From Gammaproteobacteria bacterium (lineage in GTDB: Bacteria; Pseudomonadota; Gammaproteobacteria; Pseudomonadales; Azotimanducaceae): a stretch of 32,074 nucleotides of DNA. The stretch lies in the NCBI GenBank assembly GCA_018666555.1, contig JABIZD010000141.1, forward strand, positions 1 through 32,074. Reading direction: 5' to 3'. Position 1 is the first letter of the stretch. Each line of letters begins with the position of its first letter. Below, piece by piece: positions 1-7,967 of this stretch. A program made the position numbers and the translations under genes. The notes under the pieces were generated by a model, which searched no databases, was not told where the DNA came from, and worked only from the letters and a program-made list of their open reading frames with translations.

Positions 1-89
1 CGCAATTTCATTTGCAGCGCACAGCCGATCATAAAGAAGGTGTTAAAGCCGTGGCTGAAAGACGCCCAGGAAATTTCAAGGGCCAATAA
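1..89 (+). CDS. Enoyl-CoA hydratase/isomerase, C-terminal end only (partial)
   Basis: Reading frame 3 is open from the window edge to a TAA at 87-89. It encodes the last 28 residues of a protein, with the closing motif DHKEGVKAVAERRPGNFKGQ. This matches the usual tail of the crotonase (enoyl-CoA hydratase/isomerase) family, where a D-x-x-E-G-x-x-A-x-x-E-(K/R)-R-x-P-x-F-x-G string closes the protein. Family members hydrate or isomerise acyl-CoA thioesters in the cytoplasm. The catalytic part lies upstream of the window, so the substrate cannot be judged. The adjacent genes include other acyl-CoA enzymes further downstream, which fits. The family call rests on this short tail alone. Confidence 0.7.
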   Translation, partial: QFHLQRTADHKEGVKAVAERRPGNFKGQ

Positions 90-101
90 AGCAGGCTAAG
101 C

Positions 102-134
102 GGTAGGTAGGTGGGTGGGTAGGTGGGTAGGTAA
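102..134 (+). repeat. GTRG tetranucleotide microsatellite
   Basis: Eight consecutive 4-base units follow one another from 103 to 134: GTAG, GTAG, GTGG, GTGG, GTAG, GTGG, GTAG, GTAA. The tract begins 13 bases after the hydratase stop codon, is not in a gene and is G-rich on the plus strand only. Seven GG or GGG runs with single- or two-base spacers could in principle fold as a two- or three-tier G-quadruplex. The rest of the non-coding stretch to about 360 holds only a weak inverted repeat (GACACG 259-264 with CGTGTC 277-282) and nothing else that I recognise. Confidence 0.75.
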
Positions 135-364
135 ATACAAACAGGACTCGCTATCGAATCTGCAGCCATTTTTGTACCTATTAGATTGCAATTTGACTAG
201 GGTCAATCAGCCGAGTTAGCCTGACCACCGGTTATTTTAACTTGGTTTCATGCTAGCAGACACGGGGCAGACAAAACGTGTCAGTCCAATGCGACTGTCA
301 CTCAGATAAAATCTATGTAAATATAGCGGGTAATTAAACACTCAAAAGAAATCACACACCAGAT

Positions 365-380
365 ATGACCAGTTGGTCAT
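365..380. promoter_or_regulatory. Perfect palindrome, likely TetR-family operator of the LolA/ABC operon
   Basis: ATGACCA and TGGTCAT are perfect 7-bp inverted arms separated by GT. Architecture and sequence resemble TetR-family operators; the published RutR consensus TTGACCAnnTGGTCAA is very close. It ends 12 bases before the first possible start codon (392) and 50 bases before the better-supported start (431), where an operator would block transcription of the whole LolA-like/ABC/porin operon. The cognate repressor is not adjacent. The only TetR gene in the window (16545-15898) has a different palindrome in front of it. The symmetry is seen directly; the regulator class is inference. Confidence 0.6.
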
Positions 381-430
381 GTTGAATAGACATGCTACCA
401 TCAATTCAACCTGTTAGGGTTCACTGTTCT

Positions 431-1216
431 ATGTCAGCACATATCCGTTACTTACTATCCCCCTTTGCTAGTTCCAGGTTCCTTCGCCTGCTGATGATAC
501 TCGCCCTGATTCAGCTTAGCTCAGCAGCTAACACGGAAATGACTACGGCACAGCAGATCATCGACGAAATGGAAAATATGTATCGCGGCAACTCCAGCGA
601 AGCATCGATTACCATGCTCATAGAAACGCCGAACTATCAACGAAAACTAACCATGCAGAGTCTGACATTGGGCGAGGAGCGTGCATTTTTCCGGATCCTG
701 GCTCCTAAAAAGGACCGTGGCGTAGCAACCCTGAAACGAGATGAGGAAATGTGGAATTATTTCCCAAAAATAAACAAGGTCATGAAAGTTCCACCCTCCA
801 TGATGATGGGGTCTTGGATGGGAAGCGACTTCACCAACGATGACCTGGTCAAAGAAACTTCACTGGTCGATTCATATGCAATGTCCTTGGCTGAGAATGA
901 AACTGAATACATCATCACCCTGACCCCAATGGAAACTACTGTGACAGTTTGGGGTAAAATCGATTACATCGTTTCTAAATCACCGCTACTCCCGAAAGCA
1001 CAGATATTTTACGACGATGATCACGTTAAAATGAGGGAAATGAAGTTTCTCGAACCCAAAGAATTTGATGGCAAACTGATGCCCTCGGTCCTCGAGATGC
1101 GGCCGCTAAACAAAGACGGCCATACAACACGGGTTATTTACGAGTCAATGAGCTTCGATAAAGAGACCATTAGCGAGGAAACCTTTTCCCTGCGAAACCT
1201 TAAAAGCCGCTTTTAA
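431..1216 (+). CDS. LolA-like outer-membrane lipoprotein-sorting/periplasmic carrier protein
   Basis: This 261-aa protein belongs to the LolA-like 'outer membrane lipoprotein-sorting protein' group (PF17131 type), periplasmic half-barrel carriers of lipoproteins or other hydrophobic cargo. A signal peptide is visible: a basic start, then RFLRLLMILALIQLSSA with cleavage before ANTEM. There is no lipobox cysteine, so the mature protein should be soluble in the periplasm. The body has the family pattern of alternating beta strands, including a 'FFRILAPKKDRGVATLK...MWNYFPKI' region. I prefer the ATG at 431 because AGGGT lies 10 bases upstream. The frame also has an ATG at 392, which has no ribosome site and would lengthen the n-region. 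The stop overlaps the next gene by one base (TAATG), so the two are translationally coupled. Confidence 0.82.
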   Translation: MSAHIRYLLSPFASSRFLRLLMILALIQLSSAANTEMTTAQQIIDEMENMYRGNSSEASITMLIETPNYQRKLTMQSLTLGEERAFFRILAPKKDRGVATLKRDEEMWNYFPKINKVMKVPPSMMMGSWMGSDFTNDDLVKETSLVDSYAMSLAENETEYIITLTPMETTVTVWGKIDYIVSKSPLLPKAQIFYDDDHVKMREMKFLEPKEFDGKLMPSVLEMRPLNKDGHTTRVIYESMSFDKETISEETFSLRNLKSRF

Positions 1217-2436
1217 TGCTCATCTTTCGATTAGCCATCAGGAATCTACTTCGTCAGAAACGACGCACAATACTAACCGGGTTAAGTATGACCGGTGGTT
1301 ATATGCTGTTCGTCCTCTCCATGTCATTAGTAGAAGGATCCTGGGGGAACCTGGTTGAACTGTTTACTCTGGATCATACTGGTCATGTGCAAATTCATCG
1401 AGATGACTATCTCGATCATCCGAAACTATTTAAAACCATTCGGGAAAGGCCAGCTCTAGAAGCAAAATTAAGCTCAAACCAGGAAATTCTCGGTTTTGCA
1501 CCCAGAATCTACTCAGCTGCTTTAGCCTATGGTGATGAAAAAACCGCGCCAACTCGAATTATAGCTGTTGACCCAGAACAGGAACCGAGTGTCAGCCGCT
1601 TACCGCAAAAGGTTCTATCCGGCAGCTATTTCAATACGGCTGTCAATGACGACGGATACTTTCAAGCGATGATTGGTGAGGGACTGGCAACCAAGCTTGA
1701 CATGCAAGTAGGTAGCGAGCTTGTGCTCATTTCTCAGGGAGCAGACGGATCCATTGCCAACGACATATTTATTATTTCCGGAATTGTCGGAAATAAGAAT
1801 TCCTTTAATAAAATGACCACTTTTCTGCCCTTAAACGCAGCCCAGGAATTCTTAGCCCTGTCAGATAGTGTCCATGAATATGCGCTCAAACTGGATTCTC
1901 CCGATGACAATACTGAATTCGTCCAAACTCTTGACCTTGAAAATCAACACCTGACTGTTTCTACCTGGCAGGAAGTAGAATCTACTTTCTACAGAACCAT
2001 GCTGGCAGATAAGCAGGGCAATCAGTTTATGATGGTTCTGGTTACATTCCTGGTCTTTATTGCGGTACTTAATACCGTGCTGATGACCGTACTGGAAAGG
2101 ACTAGGGAATTTGGAGTTCTACGAGCCATAGGCTGCCGGCCGTTAGAGCTGGTAAAACTGATTTTCCTGGAAACAACACTGTTGGCTTGTTTCAGCGTAC
2201 TAATCGGACTGATTCTGATGGCGCCGGTCATTTACTGGTTCACCGTTGTTGGCATTAAAATGGCCATGGCGGTCGATATGGGTGGGATTCTGTTTGATAC
2301 CATGAGAGGCGAATTTTCAAGCTACGTCTTTTTCACGCCCATGGCTTTCATCATTCTCGCGGCCGGCCTAATCAGTATTCCGCCCGGACTCAGAGCTGCC
2401 AGAATACAGCCACGAGACGCTTTGGGGAGCCACTAG
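1216..2436 (+). CDS. ABC transporter permease, FtsX/LolC-E/MacB type (first paralogue)
   Basis: This is a 406-aa inner-membrane permease of the type VII ABC superfamily (FtsX, LolCE, MacB). A cytoplasmic amphipathic start (LAIRNLLRQKRRT) leads into membrane segment 1 at about 20-42. A large periplasmic domain of the MacB_PCD kind follows (about 45-265), then three membrane segments at about 271-295, 315-342 and 369-395. The EFGVLRAIGCRP coupling loop after segment 2 is the FtsX-domain hallmark. Such permeases work as dimers that transmit ATPase movements to the periplasm (mechanotransmission) and extract lipids or lipoproteins instead of forming a channel. The partner is probably the next gene, a paralogue of identical length. 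The start overlaps the previous stop by one base. Confidence 0.9.
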   Translation: MLIFRLAIRNLLRQKRRTILTGLSMTGGYMLFVLSMSLVEGSWGNLVELFTLDHTGHVQIHRDDYLDHPKLFKTIRERPALEAKLSSNQEILGFAPRIYSAALAYGDEKTAPTRIIAVDPEQEPSVSRLPQKVLSGSYFNTAVNDDGYFQAMIGEGLATKLDMQVGSELVLISQGADGSIANDIFIISGIVGNKNSFNKMTTFLPLNAAQEFLALSDSVHEYALKLDSPDDNTEFVQTLDLENQHLTVSTWQEVESTFYRTMLADKQGNQFMMVLVTFLVFIAVLNTVLMTVLERTREFGVLRAIGCRPLELVKLIFLETTLLACFSVLIGLILMAPVIYWFTVVGIKMAMAVDMGGILFDTMRGEFSSYVFFTPMAFIILAAGLISIPPGLRAARIQPRDALGSH

Positions 2437-2438
2437 CT

Positions 2439-3659
2439 ATGCTCATACTGCGCCTTGCCTGGAGAAACCTGTTCAGGAATATCAGAAGAACTGTATTAAC
2501 CTGCCTGCTAATCGCCAGTTCCCTGCTCACTATCATCGTCATGGACGGTGTGATGCTGGGAATGATTGATGTGATGATTAGCGGCCTGACCCACACTCTG
2601 GAAGGTGAGGCCCAGATTAACAGCAAAGGCTTTCGAGATGACTTTGAACCCAGCCTCCGCCTAAGCAATTACCAGGAAATCCAAAGTAAACTGATGCATG
2701 ACCCAGTGGTACAGGGTGCTTCGGCACGTATTATCGTCGGTGCAATGGTTGCATCAACACACAATAACGCAGGTGCTATAGTCTACGGTATAGAAGCTTC
2801 CACTGAAGAAAACGTCAGCAAAATCGCTGATGCGGTCTATGCAGGAAGCTTCCTGTCCGGCAAAGAACGGGAAATCATGCTCGGGCGGCCAATGGCAGAA
2901 TTGCTTGAAGTTGAATTAGGCGATCGCCTGGTACTCACTTCATCTACAGTCGATTCAAAGGAAATTGTCCAGGAGTTGTTCCGGCTCAGCGGTCTATTTG
3001 AATTTGGCCCTGAAACCTTGGACGAAAACCTCATATTCATCAATCTAACTAAAGCCCAAAGCCTCTTTGAATTACCCGGGGCTGCCCATCAAATAGCCAT
3101 TCGTTTTAAGCAACCCGAAGTTGCAAACGACCCCGGTCTTGATTTATACAAATCGTTTAACGATGACTCAACTGAAGCCAACGGATGGCTAGTATTACAA
3201 CCGACTATGGGTGCTATGCTTGAAATGACGGGATACACCACCTTCATTATCGGCGGTATCTTGTTTTTGCTGGCTTCACTTGGAATTATTAATTCCATGT
3301 TCATGTCAATTTACGAACGCATTTACGAATTTGGGGTCCTCAAGTCTGTTGGTACGCGTCCCGCCAATATAATCAAACTTATTCTCACCGAGGCTTTTTT
3401 CCTGGCCCTTATCAGTTGCTTCTTCGGCCTGATATTGGGTTATTTTATTAGCGTCTATTTTTCCACAACCGGAATCCCTATGGGACGCATGGAAATGTCG
3501 GGAATCGTTCTGGACGGTAATATCAATACCATTTTGGCACCCTATCAGTTTATTAGCTTCCCCATATTCGTTACGCTGCTAACACTCATTGCAGCCATCT
3601 ATCCCGCTCTGTTTGCATCTAGAATCGTGCCTACAGAAGCATTGCAAAAAGCATTGTAG
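2439..3659 (+). CDS. ABC transporter permease, FtsX/LolC-E/MacB type (second paralogue)
   Basis: This second 406-aa permease starts 2 bases after the first ends, with GGGGAG upstream of the ATG. It has the same plan: MLILRLAWRNLFRNIRRT start, segment 1 at about 20-45, periplasmic domain, then segments at about 263-290, 313-340 and 369-397. Its coupling loop reads YEFGVLKSVGTRP. The N-termini of the two permeases align directly (MLI-RLA-RNL-R--RRT-LT), so they arose by duplication. Their periplasmic domains have diverged, which suggests a heterodimer in the style of LolC and LolE, one binding the periplasmic carrier and the other the cargo. Which permease does which cannot be read from sequence alone. 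Confidence 0.9.
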   Translation: MLILRLAWRNLFRNIRRTVLTCLLIASSLLTIIVMDGVMLGMIDVMISGLTHTLEGEAQINSKGFRDDFEPSLRLSNYQEIQSKLMHDPVVQGASARIIVGAMVASTHNNAGAIVYGIEASTEENVSKIADAVYAGSFLSGKEREIMLGRPMAELLEVELGDRLVLTSSTVDSKEIVQELFRLSGLFEFGPETLDENLIFINLTKAQSLFELPGAAHQIAIRFKQPEVANDPGLDLYKSFNDDSTEANGWLVLQPTMGAMLEMTGYTTFIIGGILFLLASLGIINSMFMSIYERIYEFGVLKSVGTRPANIIKLILTEAFFLALISCFFGLILGYFISVYFSTTGIPMGRMEMSGIVLDGNINTILAPYQFISFPIFVTLLTLIAAIYPALFASRIVPTEALQKAL

Positions 3660-3668
3660 GAGCACGCT

Positions 3669-4355
3669 ATGATTCCTCTTATTAATACAGCCGCTGTCAG
3701 CAGGGTATTTGGCGCAGGCGAAGCAATGGTAAAAGCGCTTGACCAGGTATCCCTGTCGATCGAAGCAGGCGAATTCACGGCCATTGTCGGGCCGTCGGGT
3801 TCTGGGAAGTCAACGCTACTGCATCTCATCGGAGGACTGGACAAACCCGATACCGGTACCGTGGAGCTCAATGGTGAGAATATCGCTGATATGTCGGGTA
3901 ACAAGCTATCTGATTTCCGACGTGACAACATCGGATTTATTTTTCAAGCCTATAACCTGATTCCTGTTTTATCAGCCGCAGAGAATATTGAATACATCAT
4001 GCTGCTTCAAGGTATTACGGCAGCAAAGAGACGAGTTCGAGTCAAGGAAATGCTCGATATTGTGGGCTTAGCCGGCCTGGAAAAGCGCAGACCTGCCCAA
4101 TTGTCCGGAGGGCAACAACAAAGAGTCGCTGTAGCAAGGGCAATGGCCACTAACCCATCCATCATTCTTGCTGACGAACCGACAGCCAATCTGGATTCCA
4201 AGACAGGCATCAGTCTGCTCGATGTCATGAAGGAATTAAACCAGACTAAAGGTATGACTTTTGTCTTTTCTACCCACGATGAAAAAATTATTCAACGAGC
4301 TCGGCGGCTGGTTTATCTACGAGATGGATTAATCGAAAAAGAAGAACTCCAGTAA
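3669..4355 (+). CDS. ABC transporter ATP-binding protein, LolD/MacB type
   Basis: This 228-aa ATPase is complete in all motifs. Walker A is GPSGSGKST (41-49, Lys47), the signature LSGGQ is at 145-149, and Walker B is IILADEP with catalytic Glu170. The D-loop region reads TANLDS and the H-loop His is His203. The Q-loop region contains GFIFQAYNLIPVLSAAENI, typical of the LolD/MacB/FtsE subfamily. It has only the nucleotide-binding domain, so it must pair with the two permeases just upstream. GTAGGAG precedes the ATG with a 9-base intergenic gap. It would power extraction of the cargo from the inner membrane to the LolA-like carrier. The nucleotide-binding assignment is certain; the cargo is unknown. 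Confidence 0.95.
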   Translation: MIPLINTAAVSRVFGAGEAMVKALDQVSLSIEAGEFTAIVGPSGSGKSTLLHLIGGLDKPDTGTVELNGENIADMSGNKLSDFRRDNIGFIFQAYNLIPVLSAAENIEYIMLLQGITAAKRRVRVKEMLDIVGLAGLEKRRPAQLSGGQQQRVAVARAMATNPSIILADEPTANLDSKTGISLLDVMKELNQTKGMTFVFSTHDEKIIQRARRLVYLRDGLIEKEELQ

Positions 4356-4371
4356 GAACGAGGGCATTTCA

Positions 4372-5568
4372 TTGCCTAAAATATTTAACGGCCTTATTGC
4401 CATTCTAGCCCTGCTCAGTGCAACACCTGCACTAGCAATTGACGTTAACTTTCAAGGCTACCTCAAATCCTATCTTATAGCCCAGGAACAGCAGTCAAAT
4501 TCTTTTTACAACCTGCCTAGCCAGATTAATTCACAAAACAATCTACGCCTGATGCTCGATGTTTTCAGTCAGCAGGCGGTCTGGCAGATTCATTACGAAA
4601 TAAGCCCGCAATTGAGTTCGCGAGACAGTAATGCATTTGCAATGACTTCCGAGCCCAGTATGCCCGGCTATCGTCTCACTGACCTGGATCCGCTGCTGGC
4701 CACCTCCGGAGCTAAACAATCCGTTCTTCAAAACCTGGATCGATTCAATGTCCAGTTTCAGTTCGCCGACGGAGACTTAACCATCGGCCGGCAAGCCATC
4801 ACTTTTGGTTCTGCCAGAATGATTAATCCAACCGATGTATTTCTACCTTTTAGCCTTGGCACCCTGAATACTGAATACCGTATAGGAGTCGATGCGGTTC
4901 GCTATCAAAAAGCCTGGGGCGAACTTGGCGAAATCGATATTGGTCTGGTCTCTGGGGATGGAGCACAAAGCGAAAATTCAGCTGCATTTGTCCAGGCAAA
5001 GCAGAACCTGAATGGAAAAGACTTAAATTTCAGTCTCATTCGATTCGCTGACCAGACTCTGGTTGGTGGCGGTCTGGAGACTGCACTTGGGGAGTTTGGG
5101 TTCTGGCTGGAAATAGCTTCGGTGAGCGGGCTAAGTAATTATCAGCGAGGCTCTGTGGGTCTCGACTATGCGTTTACGGCAAATACATTTGCAATGATCG
5201 AATATCACGTCAGCACTGCAGGGACAAAGGATACTGATCAATACCTGAATCATTTCGAAAGCCTGTCCTTTACCACCGGAGGAGTGTTCCTGCTGGGTGA
5301 GCACTACATTATCGCGAGTCTCGCCCAGACTTTTTCGCCATTATGGCAGGCATCGGCACAAACCATCATAAATCTCGACGATGACTCATCCTTCACCATG
5401 TTGTCGACTAATTACAACATTGCAGAAGACTTCTACCTCGATTTCGGTGTCTATCTTTTCAACGGTAAAGGACTCAAAATCAATGACAACCTGGGTCAGG
5501 TTCTCTTAGGGTCAGAGTATGGCGCTAGTCCCAATAGTGCTTTTGTAAGCATCCGTTTTTACTTCTGA
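4372..5568 (+). CDS. Outer-membrane beta-barrel (porin-like) protein, TTG start
   Basis: This 398-aa exported protein has a clear signal peptide (MPKIFNGLIAILALLSA then TPALA, cleavage before IDVNF). Many short amphipathic strands follow, and it ends in IRFYF, the C-terminal aromatic that the BAM machinery reads. The stretch LTIGRQAITFGSARMINPTD (about 137-156) resembles porin-like proteins of the DUF1302/alginate-porin style, but I do not recognise a named family. The start is TTG at 4372, with GAGGG 7 bases upstream; no ATG fits as well. It lies 16 bases after the ATPase and ends the operon, so it is the natural outer-membrane component of the transporter. Direct participation is inferred from gene order. 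Confidence 0.75.
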   Translation: MPKIFNGLIAILALLSATPALAIDVNFQGYLKSYLIAQEQQSNSFYNLPSQINSQNNLRLMLDVFSQQAVWQIHYEISPQLSSRDSNAFAMTSEPSMPGYRLTDLDPLLATSGAKQSVLQNLDRFNVQFQFADGDLTIGRQAITFGSARMINPTDVFLPFSLGTLNTEYRIGVDAVRYQKAWGELGEIDIGLVSGDGAQSENSAAFVQAKQNLNGKDLNFSLIRFADQTLVGGGLETALGEFGFWLEIASVSGLSNYQRGSVGLDYAFTANTFAMIEYHVSTAGTKDTDQYLNHFESLSFTTGGVFLLGEHYIIASLAQTFSPLWQASAQTIINLDDDSSFTMLSTNYNIAEDFYLDFGVYLFNGKGLKINDNLGQVLLGSEYGASPNSAFVSIRFYF

Positions 5569-5643
5569 TGTGACTTTTCAAGCACCTGTCTTACTTTAAC
5601 CATTATCTTGATCACCGCTCTGACAACGATGACAGCGCCCAAT

Positions 5644-5682
5644 CACTTAATTACTTAATTACTTAATCATTTAGGTAATTAA
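5644..5682. repeat. AT-rich octamer repeat overlapping a 12-bp stem hairpin
   Basis: Between the porin stop and the VOC gene, the 8-base unit (C/T)ACTTAAT runs three times in tandem (5644-5667). Its end forms a hairpin: TTAATTACTTAA (5655-5666), loop TCAT, and TTAGGTAATTAA (5671-5682). All twelve positions pair, one of them as a T-G wobble. The stem is nearly all A/T and no T-run follows, so it is not a classic terminator. As near-palindromic DNA about 75 bases upstream of the VOC start it could be an operator or an mRNA-stabilising structure. Confidence 0.6.
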
Positions 5683-5756
5683 ATGCTGAATTACTTGTCG
5701 GACTGACTCAATACGCTATTGTACCAGCATAGACACTGTACAAAGGAGGTCTACCC

Positions 5757-6125
5757 ATGCCTGATCGCCCTACATCTGAACCCAAACAATTCGTTCAATC
5801 TGCGCTGGTAATGCAGGTCGCCGACGTAATTAAAAGCACTAACTACTACCAAGAGATTCTTGGTTTCAACTGTGACTATGTCAGTGACGATTACGGTTGT
5901 GTCTGGAGAGACAATGCAGCCATTCATTTCGCCAAGTCGAATGAACCGCAAACAGGTCTGAGACTGTTTCATTGGTTGAATGATGTCGATCAATTTTATG
6001 ATGAAATCAAACAAAAAGGCGCCAAGATCAGTATAGAAATCGGTGACCGCGACTACCAATTGAGAGATTTTGGAATCAAAGACATCAATGGTGCACTACT
6101 CATATTCGGTCAGGACATCTACTGA
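5757..6125 (+). CDS. VOC-superfamily (glyoxalase/bleomycin-resistance-like) protein
   Basis: This 122-aa protein belongs to the vicinal oxygen chelate superfamily. Two beta-alpha-beta-beta-beta modules can be followed: VQSALVMQVADVIKSTNYYQ opens the first and LFHWLNDVDQFYDEIKQKGA the second. The second closes with RDFGIKDINGALLIFG, where the family often places its C-terminal acidic or aromatic residue. Members act as glyoxalases, dioxygenases, or drug-sequestering dimers; the metal ligands here are too weakly conserved to choose. An unusually strong ribosome site (AAAGGAGGT, 5742-5750) fixes the ATG. The gene has its own leader of 188 bases and is separated from the downstream ligase by 209 bases, so it is probably monocistronic. 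Confidence 0.8.
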   Translation: MPDRPTSEPKQFVQSALVMQVADVIKSTNYYQEILGFNCDYVSDDYGCVWRDNAAIHFAKSNEPQTGLRLFHWLNDVDQFYDEIKQKGAKISIEIGDRDYQLRDFGIKDINGALLIFGQDIY

Positions 6126-6261
6126 CAATAACAGCAAAATAAGTTACTGGTAATCTCCCAGTCCAATAAATGCAATGACTTCCAATTCCAGGCTATCTCC
6201 AGCGACCCAGCGGTGATAAATATGTTTCCTGTTTGCCGCCATGTGGCCATTTTCGCTGTTC

Positions 6262-6290
6262 CTGACACTCACGTTAATATTCGGTATGAT
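6262..6290 (+). promoter_or_regulatory. Probable sigma-70 promoter of the acyl-CoA ligase/aldo-keto reductase pair
   Basis: CTGACA (6262-6267) and TATGAT (6285-6290) are separated by exactly 17 bases, a near-consensus sigma-70 promoter. Transcription would start near 6297, about 38 bases before the ATG at 6335. No operator-like palindrome was found beside it. Confidence 0.5.
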
Positions 6291-6334
6291 CAGGCCACAA
6301 ATATCCCTTAATCGGTAAAAGGATAGGTAAAAAA

Positions 6335-7963
6335 ATGGCATACCAATGGAGCTATGGGGATATCCTCAGGGAAATCGCCAAGGTTATACCTGCTGAGCGA
6401 CCCGCGCTCATTCATGGCCGGCGGGTTATTAACCATGCTGACTTTTCTACCCGAACAAATTCTCTGGCACGCGCATTTCTCGACAGCGGTGCTCTACCCG
6501 GCGATAAAGTTGCCTTCTATATGCGTAACTGTCCTGAATATAGCGAAGGCATCGCTGCCGCTTTTAAAGCCAACCTGACTCATGTAAATGTGAATTATCG
6601 GTATATCGAGCACGAATTGATTTATCTTTTTGATAATTCTGATGCTAGCATCGTTATGTTTCAAACCGAATTCAGGGAAACGGTCGATCTCATCAGGGAA
6701 CAATTACCCAAGATTAAACTATGGATTGAGGTTGTCGACAGCGAACATGAAGACCCAGTCGAGGAATCACCTTATGAACTTCTACTCGAACGAACTGATT
6801 CCAGTCCTCTTGATCTCACCTACTCTCCTGATGACCTGCTGTTTATCTATACCGGTGGAACGACAGGTATGCCGAAAGGCGTAATGTGGCGCCATGATGA
6901 CTTGTTCAAGGTGATGGGTGCAGGCGGCAACCCACGTATAGGCATTCCCCCGTGTACTGATCTCGATGAATTTATTACCCGGATACAACAACAACCTGCG
7001 CCCATTAATCTGCCCTTGCCGCCGATGATGCACGGTACAGGCTTGATTTCTGCCATCGGCGCCATGAGCGCAGGCGGCACCTGCATTACCCTACCGAGCC
7101 GAAGGTTTGTCCCTGAGCAGGCTTTACAGGCTATTCACCGGCACAGCGTATCAGCAGTGACTATCGTCGGCGATGCCTTTGCCCGTCCGATGCTTGAGGC
7201 CCTGGATGAGCAGCCCGAGCAATATGACATTTCATCAGTAAAAATCATCTCTTCCTCAGGTGTTATGTGGACTCGAGAAATAAAAGCAGGTTTGCTCCGC
7301 CATAATGAAAATCTATTACTGGTTGATGGTTTTTCCTCGTCTGAGGCCATCGGCCTTGGCAGTAGTGTCATGACCAAGGAAGAAGAAATAGAGGTAGCCA
7401 ACTTCACCCTGGGCCCGAACTGCAAAGTATTCACCGAAGAGGGTATTGAAGTGCTGCCCGGTTCTAATGAATCGGGCATGGTTGCCGTCACCGGTAATCT
7501 ACCCGTCGGCTACTACAAAGATGAACAGAAAACAGCAAAAACATTTAAAACAATTAACGGTATTCGATACTCAATCCCGGGTGACTGGGTGCAAGTTCGA
7601 GCCGATGGCACGCTGACTCTACTTGGTCGAGGCAGCAACTGCATTAATACGGCAGGAGAGAAAGTATTTCCAGAAGAAGTCGAAGAAGCCATGAAAATGC
7701 ATCCAACCGTTGATGATGCCCTGGTCGTTGGAATCAATGATGCCAAATGGGGCCAGGCCATTACCGCAGTGGTGCAATTGAAACCCGGTGAATATTGTGA
7801 GCCTGGCGAATTACGCGAGTCCTGCCGTGAATTTTTGGCTGCCTACAAATCACCTAAGCACATCTTTGTCAAGGACAGCCTCGAGCGCGCTCCCAATGGT
7901 AAAGCCGACTACAAAAGCATCAAGTTATTTGCTGAAACACAGCTGGCCAAACAGGACACTTAA
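6335..7963 (+). CDS. Acyl-CoA synthetase (AMP-forming ligase), FadD19-like
   Basis: This 542-aa enzyme is of the ANL adenylate-forming superfamily. It activates a carboxylic acid with ATP and CoA through an acyl-AMP intermediate in the cytoplasm. The P-loop motif A3 is YTGGTTGMPKG starting near residue 172. The hinge and core region contains GDWVQVRADGTLTLLGRGSN, and the A10 lysine lies in the ending NGKADYKSIK. The segments NVNYRYIEHELIYLFDNSDA and GVMWRHDDLF closely resemble mycobacterial FadD19, which activates the C-24 side chain of sterols. A steroid or branched medium-to-long acyl substrate is therefore possible but unproven. It is followed after 4 bases by an aldo/keto reductase, probably co-transcribed. 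Confidence 0.9.
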   Translation: MAYQWSYGDILREIAKVIPAERPALIHGRRVINHADFSTRTNSLARAFLDSGALPGDKVAFYMRNCPEYSEGIAAAFKANLTHVNVNYRYIEHELIYLFDNSDASIVMFQTEFRETVDLIREQLPKIKLWIEVVDSEHEDPVEESPYELLLERTDSSPLDLTYSPDDLLFIYTGGTTGMPKGVMWRHDDLFKVMGAGGNPRIGIPPCTDLDEFITRIQQQPAPINLPLPPMMHGTGLISAIGAMSAGGTCITLPSRRFVPEQALQAIHRHSVSAVTIVGDAFARPMLEALDEQPEQYDISSVKIISSSGVMWTREIKAGLLRHNENLLLVDGFSSSEAIGLGSSVMTKEEEIEVANFTLGPNCKVFTEEGIEVLPGSNESGMVAVTGNLPVGYYKDEQKTAKTFKTINGIRYSIPGDWVQVRADGTLTLLGRGSNCINTAGEKVFPEEVEEAMKMHPTVDDALVVGINDAKWGQAITAVVQLKPGEYCEPGELRESCREFLAAYKSPKHIFVKDSLERAPNGKADYKSIKLFAETQLAKQDT

Positions 7964-7967
7964 AAAT

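Noticed and set aside
6144-6341. 65-codon minus-strand ORF ending AGDSLELEVIAFIGLGDYQ
   Set aside because: It has a protein-like tail but no ribosome site or recognisable family. It overlaps the ligase start and covers the probable sigma-70 promoter. It could be a gene remnant, but I cannot support it as a gene.
7788-7967. Upstream extension of the aldo/keto reductase frame
   Set aside because: It is a shadow of the ligase 3' end in another frame; AKR similarity begins only after 7968.
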